Positions 1 through 12,015 of a stretch of DNA of 64,000 bases are shown here, one piece after another. Below the pieces are notes generated by a model, which searched no databases, was not told where the DNA came from, and saw nothing but the letters and a program-made list of their open reading frames with translations. A program made the translations under genes and the position numbers. How positions within the stretch are numbered: the first letter of the stretch is position 1; every line of letters starts with the position of its first letter. Source of the DNA: Rhizoctonia solani (Eukaryota; Basidiomycota; Agaricomycetes; Cantharellales; Ceratobasidiaceae); NCBI RefSeq assembly GCF_016906535.1, contig NC_057381.1, positions 1,054,001 to 1,118,000 on the forward strand, written 5' to 3'.

Positions 1-1217
1 GCCATCGCGGCCCCACGTTATTACTCCCAAACACGGCCTGAATTACACCACCCGTAGTAATCACACCAGACAACTTCATAAAGTGTTGAAGATGAGTTTA
101 CGACTAAAGAGAAAAAGCACAGGCAGTTACCTGGCAACACGTCAAGAAGCCGCCTGATCAAATTCTCCAAGTTTCCCACAAAGGTTCAAGTGAAAGTTCT
201 TGTCTTGGTCAAGGGGAACAAACCACGCGCTAGATGTGCCTTGGAGGTGGCAGAACGTTGATAACGAGCGGTGAGACGATTTCGCCGAATTGCACAGCAC
301 AATACTGTACCGCTCACCAGCCGCGGGCCTACTGCCCATGATGAACTTGGGGCGGTACTCCAGGTGTGACCTCAGATAACGCCCTCAGCACGGAAAGATT
401 CCCATCGGAAAGCCGACCGGAGCAGGCTATAATAGGAACATGATGTGACTGATCGGCAGGCTCATTATGCAGTGCATGCTATTCATAGCCTCTGCAATTG
501 ATTAAAATATCTCAAAATACAAGTACTATCTTTACCACCCAGTTTAGACGTATATATTTTTCTCTAGCGCTTAAACTTGTTCTGTAATCTGGGGTTCGCC
601 CCGTGCTTGGTGTTTCGAAGCCAAGCACATTACACCCACAAAGCGTGGTATGCTAATATGGTTCTCTGGCGTCTTGTCAAACTGTGATATGAGTGCATGA
701 GAGTGTGGTAGTAACAGCATCTCTGTCACAAATTTACTCGGTGAAAACATAGGCACAATTTTTACAATGTAATCGTCGTCCGGACCACCAGCTAGATCCG
801 GCGTGGATTAGAGCAAGGTGAAGCGGCCTCTTGCCCAAGACATCGACGACTGTGTGGGAATAAACTAGCTACGTTTTATGGATGCAAACGATATAAACGC
901 CAGGCACCGTACTTTATCAAGATCTCGTGCCTTGAATGTGGTGTGTAAATTCCGCATCCAGGCGACAGGCCGAATATGAACGCAGAATATGTCTGATCTG
1001 CCGCAAGATCCCTATTGCCAAGTGCTCATTCTCGTTGATTTTCGCCATCTATTTTACGTTTCAGGATAGAGTTAGTATCAATGCGCATATAAAGTCCGTT
1101 ATCTGATAAGGAGATCTGGTTCCCGCTCCGGTGCAAGTATCCCCATCTTCCGTTCGGTTCCCGTGTAGATAGCAAGTCTAATAAAAGCGTGTATTGTAGC
1201 ATGTTCCCCTTGAGAAT
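1..1217. other. Intergenic region without a recognised gene
   Basis: I see no coding frame with family resemblance or splice-supported continuity here. The short open frames lack recognisable motifs. The right end is the promoter of the following F-box-like gene and holds a TATA-like TATAAA at 1088-1093. Confidence 0.5.
1088..1093 (+). promoter_or_regulatory. TATA-like box upstream of the F-box-like gene
   Basis: TATAAA lies about 125 bases before the ATG at 1218, a plausible core promoter distance for a fungal gene. It is supported by position and sequence only. Confidence 0.3.
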
Positions 1218-2186
1218 ATGGCCTCCGTCTGCATCCTCCCGCCAGAGCTACTGCTCATCATTTTCGGCGCTGCCTGCGACGATGATGGTACCACTGCGCG
1301 TTCCTTGGCACTTGTTTCGCGCTCCTTCCATTTTTTGGCTCTCCCATTTATTTATCGGGTTCTCGCATTTAATAGCTTGGATAGTCTGAATACCATTCTC
1401 CAACGCTTCGAACGCGAACGACACTTTGCGCCGCTGGTCGAGCATGTACTTGTTGCTAGCTCAGGTCCAGGCCTAGATTGCTTGGCGTTTGAAAATGCGC
1501 TCCGCATTCTGTGGCACATTGTCGCACCTACTGTCAAGTCGTTGGCACTTTCAATCCACTCCCGTGACGAGGGCGTACAAAAGGTTTTCCAGACCGTGTT
1601 TGATACTCCTTTCCCGTGCTTGGTAGACCTTACCCTATGTGGAGAGCACCCTATACCACTTGGTTCATCCCTCTCACTTCCGGCCCTGAGGCATTTTCAT
1701 ACGGCAGGACTAACAAAGCGTAATCCAGCAAGTTGTTTTACGCCATTAGCAGTCGCGTGTCCTTTGCTCTCACATATCCGGATATCGATGAGCTCTGAAT
1801 GCAATATTACCCACGCTGTTTCTGCAGCGTTTGGTTTGCCTGGCGCTCGGGCGGATAGCGAACAGATGTGTTTGGACCGAGTCCCACTTTCCGGAGATGC
1901 TGAGTCCGAGGGAACCTATGTGCCCTTTCCGGTACTTCCGAGAGGACTGGTCTCTTTAGTGGTCAAACCGGCTGCCCCTCCGGTGCCACTCTTTGCTGGG
2001 AACACATCCCAGTTTTATAGACAGTACCTGAAACAGCTAGAGGATTTGGTGCCTGCCTGTCCACCAGGCAAAATGAAGTTACTTCCGTGTTTTAAGCGCA
2101 CCATGTGGGACGTGGAGGATTATGCGACCGAAATGAGACGGGATTGGATCGACACTGTGCGTGGGGGATGGGAAGCGTGGACATAG
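1218..2186 (+). CDS. F-box-like protein, single exon, 322 aa
   Basis: The N-terminus reads as an F-box: residues 5-45 contain LPPELLLIIFGAA, then a run like SLALVSRSFHFLALPFIYRV. This matches the usual LP-x-E-hydrophobic-I-F and C/L-x-x-V-S-x-x-F pattern of basidiomycete F-box proteins. Such proteins recruit substrates to SCF ubiquitin ligases through Skp1. The remaining roughly 270 residues look like degenerate leucine-rich repeats with no other domain I recognise. The frame is uninterrupted and the ATG at 1218 directly precedes the F-box, so the start is likely right. The target cannot be inferred. Large divergent F-box families are common in this group. Confidence 0.75.
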   Translation: MASVCILPPELLLIIFGAACDDDGTTARSLALVSRSFHFLALPFIYRVLAFNSLDSLNTILQRFERERHFAPLVEHVLVASSGPGLDCLAFENALRILWHIVAPTVKSLALSIHSRDEGVQKVFQTVFDTPFPCLVDLTLCGEHPIPLGSSLSLPALRHFHTAGLTKRNPASCFTPLAVACPLLSHIRISMSSECNITHAVSAAFGLPGARADSEQMCLDRVPLSGDAESEGTYVPFPVLPRGLVSLVVKPAAPPVPLFAGNTSQFYRQYLKQLEDLVPACPPGKMKLLPCFKRTMWDVEDYATEMRRDWIDTVRGGWEAWT

Positions 2187-2882
2187 TATTATGGGAATGG
2201 ATTTTGGGGTAAGCGCTTCTTGTTGATCTTGTTCGAATGAGTTTATGAAGGATTGACACGACATCGATCGAATACAGTTTTTTTTCTCACAGATCAGTTC
2301 CTTGAACACACATTTTTCTCTGGGCATCCGTGTCTATTAGGGTATAATCGTTGCAATATGTCATTTGTATGGCGGGCCAGAATATTTTTAATAGAATCAT
2401 AGCATGAGGCTGAATTACGCGAATGCGAGGCACCCAGCAACGGGGAGTTGACCACATCTTCGATCGAATGTGTTTCTCCGGTTACCCGGATAAAGTAAGC
2501 AGCATCGAACTCTGGAGTGCATGGCTTCCATCGCGACTTGGCCATGGCTTGTTAGCGAACCCACACCACTTCACATGCCGAGAGCCAAGTATAACCCAGC
2601 CTGCGGTGGAGTTTGCAAAATATTCCAAAGCAATTGATTTTCTAAAGGCTGAATAACATTGTTTGAACTAAACATAGTCATTCCCTGTGACGTCTTCCAA
2701 TTGGTTCAGGGTCATTCCGTGGAATTGTGACTTCCTTTGGAAAAGGTTTATAGGGGTCTCCTTTCACGTCTGCGCTCGCACCCCAGTTTCCTCTTCACCT
2801 CAACTTGTAGTTTTCTCGGCTAACTCGACCCACACTCTCTACTTTTTCTTCTTCTTCAGCGTTTCGGTTTTGCCGCGCCAAC
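2187..2882. other. Intergenic region between F-box and lyase genes
   Basis: No supported gene. It holds the 3' flank of the F-box gene and the promoter of the heparinase-like gene. A pyrimidine-rich stretch (cttttcttcttcttc) lies about 50 bases before the ATG at 2883, common in fungal 5' leaders. Confidence 0.45.
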
Positions 2883-5452
2883 ATGGCGGGTCACTACGAT
2901 GATTCAGGTCAGCGCCATTCCGACGTTCGCTATCAGGAGGCATATAATCCTTACGGCTCAGGGGATCCATATTATAATGGCTCTCAAGCAGCTTTTGGGA
3001 ATATGCCAGAGAAGAAAAAGACAGGCACTAGCCCATGGGTCAAGTTTGGTATCCCAGTTCTCATTGCGGTTATTATCGCAGCAGTCGTTGGAGGTGTAGT
3101 CGGTTCGCGCAACAGCAAGTCGGATAATGCCGCCACGTCTGGCAACTCGGGCACGGGATCGGGCGGGGGAAAGAACGGCAGCCCCGCAGCCGAGAGCTCT
3201 GCGGCCAGCGTCAAGAATGCGATTGGCAGATTTGCTACCGCCACGGACAGCATGAGCAATCCTATCTATCCCTCTACGGTAAGTGTCGTGTTTCTGTCGA
3301 TGGATTTTTGATTGATCGCTTGGCACCCTGGACAGACAAACGCTGCCGCGTTTACGGCTCCCACATTTGGCGCATCGGGCAATTCCGCCCTCTCTTGGCC
3401 AGTTGATTCCTTCAAGCCCTCCAACCCTTCAGCAACTTCTGTCCGCCCCGATCGTCCCCGCATTGTCGCCCCTGCCTATAAGTGGGAGGCGCTTCCTGCC
3501 CTTATTAAGACCGACCCTTACCTCAAGGGCTGGAACGAGACTATTTTTAGCAATGCACAAACCTACTATGATCAGCCCGTCAAGGCCTACTTTATGGATG
3601 GTGGTAACGGTATTCTCGATATTGCTCGTGAAATCAAGGTGCGTGTAAAGGCCTGGTCCTATGCCTATCGGATGAGCAAGGACACCAAATGGGTAGACCG
3701 TACTTGGAGGGAACTCGAAGTAAGTTTGACCCTTTGTGCTTATGGCATTCGTGCCTAACTATGTTCCATTATTCTAGAATGCGGCCGGCAATACTACTGC
3801 CGGGTTTGGTCCAGCCAGCGACCACTGGAACACAATGCACTTCCTCGATGTTGCCGAACTCACCAATGCGTTCGGTATTGGCTACGATTGGATGTATGAT
3901 GCCTGGACTGCTGACCAGCGCAGCGCGATCATGTGGACGATCATCAATGTCGGTCTCAGCGCGGGCGTTGCCTCGTATAACGATCCCACCTCTCATGGCA
4001 ATTTCGGTTGGTGGCAAAACGGCATCAATGGCAACTGGAACTGCGTTTGTAACGGCGGTCTCACAGTCGGCGCTCTTGCCATTCTTGGCGATGATCCGAC
4101 AGGCACGGCCGAGACCATGCTTGGCTTGACCATCCCCAACGCCCAGCAAAATTGTGCATTTGGCCCTTCGTCCGACGGCACCTGGTCCGAAACACCCAAC
4201 TACTGGTATTTTGGAACCACCGGTCACGCTGAGATGTCCTCCGCTCTTCTCACCGCTACTGGCAGCACATACGATCTTCCCGTCCCAGATTACAATCTCA
4301 CCGCCTTGTATCACATGCATGTTTATGGCCCGGTTGCCAAGTTCGATTATGGCGATACTGGCCCAAACAAGTTCAGTGCTACTGCCAACTCGATGATGTT
4401 CTACGGTTCATACTTTAACGAGCCGCGCTACACTCTCTTCCAGCGTGACCGTGCTGATGCGGCTGAGCCCTGGTCCATGTTCTGGTATGACCCCTCGGTC
4501 AGCGGTGCATTCTGGGATGGCATGCCGCTCGACCACTACTTTGACAATGGTCTCGATCAGTGGGCAGCTATGCGCACCAGCTGGACTGACAACAATGCCC
4601 TGTATGCTGCAATCAAGTCGGGTAATCACACTGGTCATCAAACTCACGGTGATCTTGATGCCGGTACCTTTGTCCTCGATGCTATGGGCCAACGTTGGGC
4701 TGGTGAACTCGGTAACGGCGATTATCTTTCGACGGGCTATTTCCAGAATGAAAAGCAAGACAGTCAGCGCTGGCTTTACTACCGAAAGCGTACCGAGGGT
4801 CAAAACACTTTAGTTGTCAACAACGATAACCAGAATGTTAATGCTCAACCTACCGTCCAGTATGGTTCTACACTCGATAAGCAAGGCTCGAGCACCGTCT
4901 ACGATGTTGGGAGCGGTTCGACTGCGTTCTTTACCACCGACTTGACCACCACTTATAATGGACAGTAAGTCTGGCTTGGTGTACAAGAATGTTCTAAATT
5001 TTAACGATACCGCCCTCAGAAACATCAAGCGTGGCATGCGACTCATCAATGGACGTAAACAAGTGCTTCTTCAAGACGATCTTTCTAATGTGTCCCAATC
5101 TGTTGAGTGGCGCATGCATACCAACGCCACTGTCACCATCGATAGTGCAGGAACCACTGCCACTCTCGAGCTTGGTGGCCAGAAGATGGAAGTCAAGCTC
5201 CTTAACGCTGGGCAAGGTGTCGTGTTCAGCACCAAGGAGGCCGTTCGCGCATCCACCGATCCGGCATTCCCTCCTGGACAAACCGACCAGCCCAACCCTG
5301 GTGTAACTGTGCTGTGCATTACTCTTGCCACGGGCGGAACACAGAGTTTGCAAGTATTGTTCAACCCACAATGGTCTGGTATGTCTGCATCGGACTTCAA
5401 GACGCCCGCAAATGTACCCTTGGACCAATGGTCAGTGACAAGTCATAACTGA
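2883..5452 (+). CDS. Membrane-anchored heparinase II/III-like polysaccharide lyase, 799 aa
   Basis: Four exons (2883-3278, 3336-3719, 3778-4964, 5020-5452) join in frame to 2,400 nt. The first 50 or so residues are polar. A hydrophobic helix follows (VKFGIPVLIAVIIAAVVGGVVG), then a Gly/Ser linker, giving a type II membrane topology with the catalytic part outside the cytosol. The body shows an alpha-toroid with NWNCVCNGGL and FGTTGHAEM, then the beta-sandwich entry HQTHGDLDAGTF. That HxxHGD block is characteristic of the heparinase II/III family (PF07940), which cleaves uronic-acid polysaccharides by beta-elimination. The substrate in fungi is uncertain. No neighbour suggests a pathway. I am sure of the family and less sure of the activity. 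Confidence 0.85.
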
Positions 5453-5957
5453 GCCTGAACATTTGGATATCGCGTAGATCACGAGCTGTAACGGACTCTC
5501 CATTACCCTATTTTTAACTCATAGTCCTGTAAACGTTTTTTGATTCGTGTCTCGTAGAGAACACTTTTCATCTCGATCTCATTTTATTTTGACCGCAACC
5601 TGTGTTTTGGGTTTCTATAGTCGCTTTGAACTCTGGCAATGGACTTCTTTTTGGATCTCTTTGTGGAGTGAAGAATGAACACCAAAAGGGTTTAGATCCA
5701 ATTTCACATGGGATTTAGCGCCGCCCCTTGATCTTCAGGAACTCAATTCTATGACCAGAAGGATCGATATCCGAGACTCGACAGAAAGCAGAGCTTGCCT
5801 CATGCACAAACGTCACGGATATGGCTCTGCGGTATAATTGCTGTGCTGGACATGCATGGGTTGAATATAGTCTAGCGTTTTTCTGTCTGGGCTGAGGTTT
5901 GTCCTCGACCATTCAATTCGTGGACTTGCGTTGCCCGTGTTTCTGCCCGTGTGCGCC
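5453..5957. other. Intergenic region between lyase and mucin-like gene
   Basis: No separate gene is supported. From 5871 to 5957 a frame open into the next gene encodes a hydrophobic run ending LALPVFLPVCAMAA. This looks like a signal-peptide core but has no upstream ATG in frame, so an unrecognised first exon may lie here. Confidence 0.4.
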
Positions 5958-8900
5958 ATGGCCGCTTCCACACCAGAGGACCATAGTCGAGAGTGGCATT
6001 TCATCAAGAGGCAAGGCTGTCACAATGCTACACCTATTTCTACTCGCTATGAAACTTCGACTGTCACGAGTCATCATGTTTCGTATTCGTACTATACTTC
6101 TACCTCTCATTCCAGCAATCCTCCTGAAACGACGAAACCTGCATATACTTCGTGAGTGTCTTGACTTATTCTTGATTATTGTGCTACTGTCTAATCTTTT
6201 GCTTCTAGTCGAACACATTACACGTTTACTTTCGAACCACGGCCTCCAATCTCGATCGAAACGAGAACGAGTACTACTCTACTCCCGCCCAAGAAGAGCG
6301 TCGTATCAAGTGAGCAGCATCATATCTGCCACCCTAGGCCCTCGTCGCTGAATATCTTTCGCAGCTACCAGTGATATTATACCAAGGGCGAGAGCAGTAC
6401 ATGGTACGCCAATAACAATCACCCAGACACACGTCACAAGGACACCGGTCGAGACTATCTATAGTTGTCCTCCTACTAGTCGTGGACCCACTACTAGCAC
6501 GAGCTGGAATACCGATCCTACATCCCGTTCCAGTCGCGAGCTGCCTGCATCCCACTCTAGTCGCGAGCCACCCACTTCTTGGCTCGAGCCCACATCACGT
6601 TCCGGTTGGGAACCGCCCTCCTCTTCGACTTACTCGACGTCTCGGCCGACGATTGCCACCGACTCTGTTCCACCTTCTTCAACATGGGATGAGCCAGCGA
6701 CCACCTCGAGGGGAACCTGGTACCCTAGCCCTCCAGTGTCCAGCGCGGCTACTTCTAGATCGAGGCCCACTTCTACTGCGCCTCCGTTGACATCTCCACC
6801 CCTATCATCAAATACGCAGTCCACATCTACCATACTCTCGCCGACTTCTTCAGCCCCGAATTCTACTATTACTCTGGTGCCATGGCCTCCTACCGCCACA
6901 CGTTCCTACTCCGAGTGTGTTTATACGCTCTTCGACGGCACGTACCCGTATTCGAGTTACACCGCGCGCTGTTCCCCGACCACGAGTGAATCGCTTTGTA
7001 CTTCTTTCTACAGGAACGGTGAATGGGATCTGGTTCTCTGCACGTCTGGTTCTACAAACACAACTAGCACGACCTCAACCCTTACCAATGTAACCACTTC
7101 AACTCGAACCATAACCTCGTGGCCGTGTAGCTCGTACGCAACTGAGTTACAGCAATGGGTCCCCGTATCTTGCAGCTCGACTGCACCCAACATTACAACG
7201 TCTTCACCAGGCGGTTGTAGCTCATTTATGGACCCCCGGTCTGGTTGGACCATAGTCCCTTGTACATCTACGCCTAATATTACGTCAGTTTCGCCGACAA
7301 TAACAATGCCTCCGACTGTGACAATCACCCCCACTCGCACACACAGCAGATCTTGTAGCACTCATGACCAGGATCTGAGAACTTGGATTCCAGTGCCATG
7401 TGATCCTTCTACGAATACTTCGACAATCGCAACGATACCGGACAGCACGCCCACACACAACACGACAACGATCAATACTATCACTAGTGTATTCAATATT
7501 ACTAAGACCCCGACAATCACGACGAGGCCGACTGCGTCTCAGACCCAGCACTGCAGTACTTATGTTCCATCGCTGGAACTGTGGGTTTCTGCCCCGTGTG
7601 TCACCGCCACCCCGACGTCGATGTGTCTTGATGATAGCCAGGATATATGGGTACCATGCACATCAGTGGCGCGCACGTCTGGTACGGATACTTGGACTTT
7701 GATCTCAGAGGTTACGGGTACTTCCAGCCCCATGACCGCGACGACTACACGACATCCTCATACTTTCCACCCTACTACTGCCTTTACAGAAACCGATGAA
7801 CCAACCTCTACTGACGACACAACCCTCACGGATAAGCCTACATATACACCTGAAATCCAGACGCATACACCAACTCGAACCCCACTCACTTCCATTTCCG
7901 ATGCGAACATAGGAACTTCAGAAGTGCATTCGTCTCACCTTACTTATACCTCAGCGCCCCCCACTTCCCAAACGAGCCCGGGCACATCTTTTGAGATAGA
8001 ATCTTCTAGCGTCCAAGAAACAACAACGTTCAGAGGCCCTACCGACCCTGGGTTACCTCGGCCTACCTCTCCGCGGCCCACCCAATCTTCAACTTCAACG
8101 GTACTTTTCACCTCGAATTTTATTGTCCCTTCCACGCAGGGGATTTTCTTTCCTTCTCCAACTTCAACTCTTACTCCTGCTCCCGATGGCATTCGAAGTG
8201 GCACTCTGGCAGGAATCATAGTAGGAAGCATCCTTGGTGTAGTCGGTCTGCTCGGTATCGGCGCATTTATGATAAAATCATTTGGTGGTTATAGGGGCCA
8301 CGACATATTTGAGCCTCGTGGGGGTTATCAGGCTGCACCAAGTGGAGGTTCGGCTGGTGGTAGGGATGGAGGTAGTGGTGGAATCGGGGCTGGGGGGCCG
8401 AGTGGTATGGCCGAAATTCGAAATGAGGCTCCGCTACGTTCGGCTCTGCGCAATCGGGGTGAAGTCGGTGGTGGATGGAACGACGCATCATGGGGGCCGG
8501 CGTATGCATATACGGGCGTCGCAACCGCTGCAGCCGTAGCTGCGGCGACCAGCAGCAACCAACGTGGACGCGACCCAGGATCTGATGGGCGCTACGCAGA
8601 TGGTGGGATACGCGACGAGGACACTCCCGACGCGGTGCCCCAGCGATATGGAGATGGCGGCCTTGCCGGTCCGGATTCGCATTACGATACAGAGATGAAC
8701 GATCGCGATCATGGGTACGAAAGTCGTGATATACGATACATTGTATCGAATTCAGAAGTCCAGTTCGATCCGTACCGTGACTTGCCTAACGGCCAAGATT
8801 CCGTTCCTATTGGGAACAACCTGACAAGACAAAGCGCGTTGACAGGGCCCGGAATTTCGCTTGACCTTGCTGGGGGTACCCAGCCTTATCACTCGACGCC

Positions 8901-9684
8901 AGCTGTCTCTGAGCATTATCCGCCTGCATCTTTGCAACCCGATCAAACTGATTCCGGCGTCTTCATGTCCGGTTCGAATGGCCAAAGTACAACAAGCTTT
9001 GCACCAAGTACCATGGATCCATTTCCTCAGCCACATCCAGATCATACGCACCAAATCTCGCCTCCTTACGTGGAATATGGTGGTACAGGAGGCGTGGCGC
9101 ACGAGTCGCCCCAGCCTTTTATGTCAACAGATATTCAGCGCCCGCCGTACTGGGAAAACAGTGCACCAGTTGCGTCGGTGGACTCTTTACCAATACATAG
9201 TAATATTCCTAGGTACAGTGCCCTTATGGGTGCCGACAATGTGGTTGGCACCGGGGGCTCTTCGGCGCCAGGTTCCAACAATACGCCCGGCGTTGGGAGT
9301 CCATCGGCCCCGGCCCTGGGTATTGCAAGTATGCCCAGTATAGAGGGCACATCTCACGTTGAAGGTTCTAGTCTCGCCAACCCTACTTGGGACCTCCCTG
9401 GCGTCGCGGAATTTGGCCAACATGTTGCCGATCCTCCAGGCCCGCAAATCAACGAATCGGCCTGTATCGCAGGATCTGCAGTTCCTGATGCACCGAGAGG
9501 TTTACACCAAGGATTGAATCAACGGGACAATGTTGTTTCGTCCCCTGTTTCTGCTTCTGGAGTAGGTATGCGTCCCCCAAAAGTTGGGGGTCCAAGAGCG
9601 AGGCCGCAACGATCCCTTCCTCCAGGAGAATCTATGACTCGTCTAGATTCACGACGTAGTCTTCCGCCAGCTTATGAAGAATAA
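5958..9684 (+). CDS. Mucin-like Ser/Thr-rich single-pass membrane protein with C-x9-W-x4-C repeats, 1,204 aa
   Basis: Three exons (5958-6151, 6209-6309, 6365-9684) join in frame. The first roughly 750 residues are very rich in Thr, Ser and Pro, as expected for an O-glycosylated wall-spanning stalk. Between about 6991 and 7660 the stalk carries five units of the form C-x8/9-W-x4-C (for example CSSYATELQQWVPVSC and CSTHDQDLRTWIPVPC) plus a shorter sixth, spaced by Thr-rich linkers. A membrane helix (GTLAGIIVGSILGVVGLLGI) lies near 8197-8270. A long disordered cytoplasmic tail rich in Gly, Pro and Ser follows. The topology resembles WSC/MID2-type wall sensors, but I do not recognise the repeat. 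The ATG at 5958 gives no signal peptide; a hydrophobic stretch just upstream suggests the true start is missed. Confidence 0.7.
6991..7660 (+). repeat. Coding tandem repeats: Cys-x8/9-Trp-x4-Cys units in a Thr/Ser-rich stalk
   Basis: Five units share the pattern Cys, an Ser/Thr-Ser-aromatic start, one Trp, and usually a Pro before the closing Cys. A sixth shortened unit (CLDDSQDIWVPC) ends the series. Linkers of about 25-45 residues are almost pure Thr/Ser/Pro. Each unit probably forms one small disulfide loop. Confidence 0.7.
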
Positions 9685-9954
9685 CAGGGTCATTTTCAGA
9701 TACCTACGAACTTAGTAAATATGTTTATTTCTAGTCATTTTCCTTTCGGTTTACTTCACCATTCCTATGTGCTTGCGTTCCAATGGACCATGCTGGTCTT
9801 GTTCTTGGATTTTCTCATCTGCATACCTGTACATGTATATATAGTTTATTACAGGGACTTGGACTATGGTAAACATTATGCTCCGTTCTACAACATGCGA
9901 TCAACAATAGCTCCATAGCAAGAAAGTAGGGTATAGGCATCTTCCAACAGTCCA
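9685..9954. other. Convergent 3' intergenic region
   Basis: It separates the stop codon of the mucin-like gene (+) from that of IMA1 (-). No gene is visible. Confidence 0.5.
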
Positions 9955-11758
9955 TCAAAGGCCCTCGACTATATGCTGAGGCGTGAGCACCTGACCAGTG
10001 TTTTGTTGGCTAGCAAGCCATTGAGGCCACCAGGTGACTACAAAAACAAGGATCCCAACTAAACCCAAGGCCGAAAATGCTCCAATAAATATTCCTTTCT
10101 CAACGCCAGAGACCCTTGCATTGGTGCTCGATCTTTGATTACCGGTCGGCTTCCTGGCTTCGTCCTCGCTGATACCAAATTTCTCAATTAGTCCTTCGAG
10201 TCCAGTAGGTTTTTCTGGAGCAAATCGTGCTGGCCGAAGAAGTTCTGCGGCTTCGTCTCTGGTATAAGCCACAGCAGGAGTCCAGTCCATTGCATCTGTG
10301 GCTTCTGTGTCGTTATAGTCGCCAGACAATGACTGAAATTGAGGCTGAGACTGGGACTGAGGTAACGATGTAACCCCAAATATAGGATTTACACTTCGTG
10401 TAGGGCGGGTGGGCGAGAAAGAAGAAAGCGAGAGTCCAGAAAAGGCAGGAACCTCCACCGGTTGCTCGCTATTGGATTCGCCAAATGTCGTAAGAGACCC
10501 GCCTTTGGGTTTTGGAGTATGGTGAGTGCGGGAGGAAGAAACGAGCCTGATTCGTGGTGGTCGAATGATACGAATACTCCTGAATGCAAGTAAATTGGCC
10601 TGGTGAATGATTAGTACCGGGTTATCAGTGTTTGAGCCGATGAAGAAGCCGCGCACCACAAACTCGAGACACAGAGCAAACCAAAAACCACCTCTGGACA
10701 TCAAAGGGGCTTGGGATCGGATAGCCAGGATTAAAATAGCCCGACATGTCCAAATAAGACCTTGGCATCGCTTGGAACAGCGAATCAACATGGAGATTTT
10801 TGACATTCAACTTGAACTCACCACCCAGACCGCTTTCCCTTCTACGCGGGCTTCATGACCCTGTAGGTGAGTTCGTTGGAGGGACTTCCAGGTAGGATCC
10901 CAGAACTGCCATAAGATAGACAAGACGCCAATTATAAGATTTGGACAAGGCAAGGATTTCGGAGGTGGTGGGTACAGTAAACCGCCTGTACTTCAAGTTA
11001 ATTTGGTCGTATGAAAGGCATAAAAGAACCCAAACCTTGAATGTCGGTTAACAACCACCATAAGGTTGTACCTAACCAGAGAGCTCCGCGGATATTCCAC
11101 ACAACGACCTGCCGGCCGATGGTACCCGGTGGTTTTTCGCCAAACCCAGACCCTGGAGACTTGCTGCGTCGTGCACTAGCCTGCAGCCACCCCCCAAGGG
11201 CCGCGGATTTTGCCATACTGTCCTTCTGCTGGATTTGCTCATCAACGGCCGGTTGACAATTCGCACAAACCGGCGGATATCGGGCGTAAAGTGACTCCTT
11301 GTACGCAGGGAATTCCGTTAAACGCTGAGAATAGGTAGGATCCTAGAACGACTAGGGATGGTCAGGCAGATCACAAATCAAAACATAACAACTCACGGAT
11401 GATGGGGGAAGATAATTAGATAAAAGGTTCATTATCAAGGTCTGATTAGTTTGGCAACAGTGACAAAACACGCTTGTAGAGAACGAGGGCGGGAGTCGAT
11501 TCCTATTGGGCGATGCTGTTGCAATCGGCATAAAGCATTTCGATCTTTTTACATATAAAAGCTCTCACCTCTTTTAGCGAAACTATCAGTATTGAGCATC
11601 TCGTCATGCATGGCTGGGTGATCCGATACAAGCCTTCCGTTTTTGTCAAACATATTCCACGAATCACAATGGGGGCATTTAAAGTCACCGGTATGAATAC
11701 CAGTGATAGATGTATTGCAGAAGTGACATGTTTTTGCATTCAGATTTCGACGTATCAT
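9955..11758 (-). CDS. IMA1: Inner nuclear membrane protein IMA1 (Samp1/NET5 family), 525 aa
   Basis: Five exons on the minus strand (11758-11569, 11515-11397, 11324-11036, 10985-10822, 10770-9955) join in frame to 1,578 nt. The N-terminus is the Ima1_N zinc-binding domain: CHFC, then CPHCDSWN, then FCHCCQTNQ, and further on YPPVCANC followed by a D-x-M-x-K-S-A-A-L-x-x-W-L block, all family hallmarks. Several hydrophobic helices follow. A disordered region then leads to AMDWTP, typical of the C-terminus, and a final membrane helix (IFIGAFSALGLVGILVFVV). In fission yeast and animals this protein links heterochromatin, or LINC complexes, to the inner nuclear membrane. The ATG at 11758 sits directly before the first zinc knuckle. 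The exact acceptor of exon 5 was chosen to keep the frame. Confidence 0.9.
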
Positions 11759-11810
11759 GGTGGTGTAGTTTCAAGATGATGGCAAAGTTGGGAGCAGATC
11801 CGTACCACGT

Positions 11811-11817
11811 CACGTGA
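11811..11817. promoter_or_regulatory. CACGTGA E-box-like site upstream of IMA1
   Basis: The motif sits 53 bases before the IMA1 start. The same heptamer recurs in several other promoters of the window. CACGTG is the classical core of bHLH factors such as Cbf1; binding is inferred only. Confidence 0.35.
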
Positions 11818-12015
11818 TAACGCGTGGAAACCCAAAAAGTCTGGTGACCTCATCACGAATAAGCCAGTTATAAAAGTGGAGTCCATCCCTTTATTAAATG
11901 TACTGTACATGTTAAATTTAATATCTTTGTTTTCCAATAAATCCTGTTATAAATAAGTATTGGAATACACCAAAACAATCATCCTGGCAAGATCATTTCA
12001 TTAGTTTCGCCGGTT

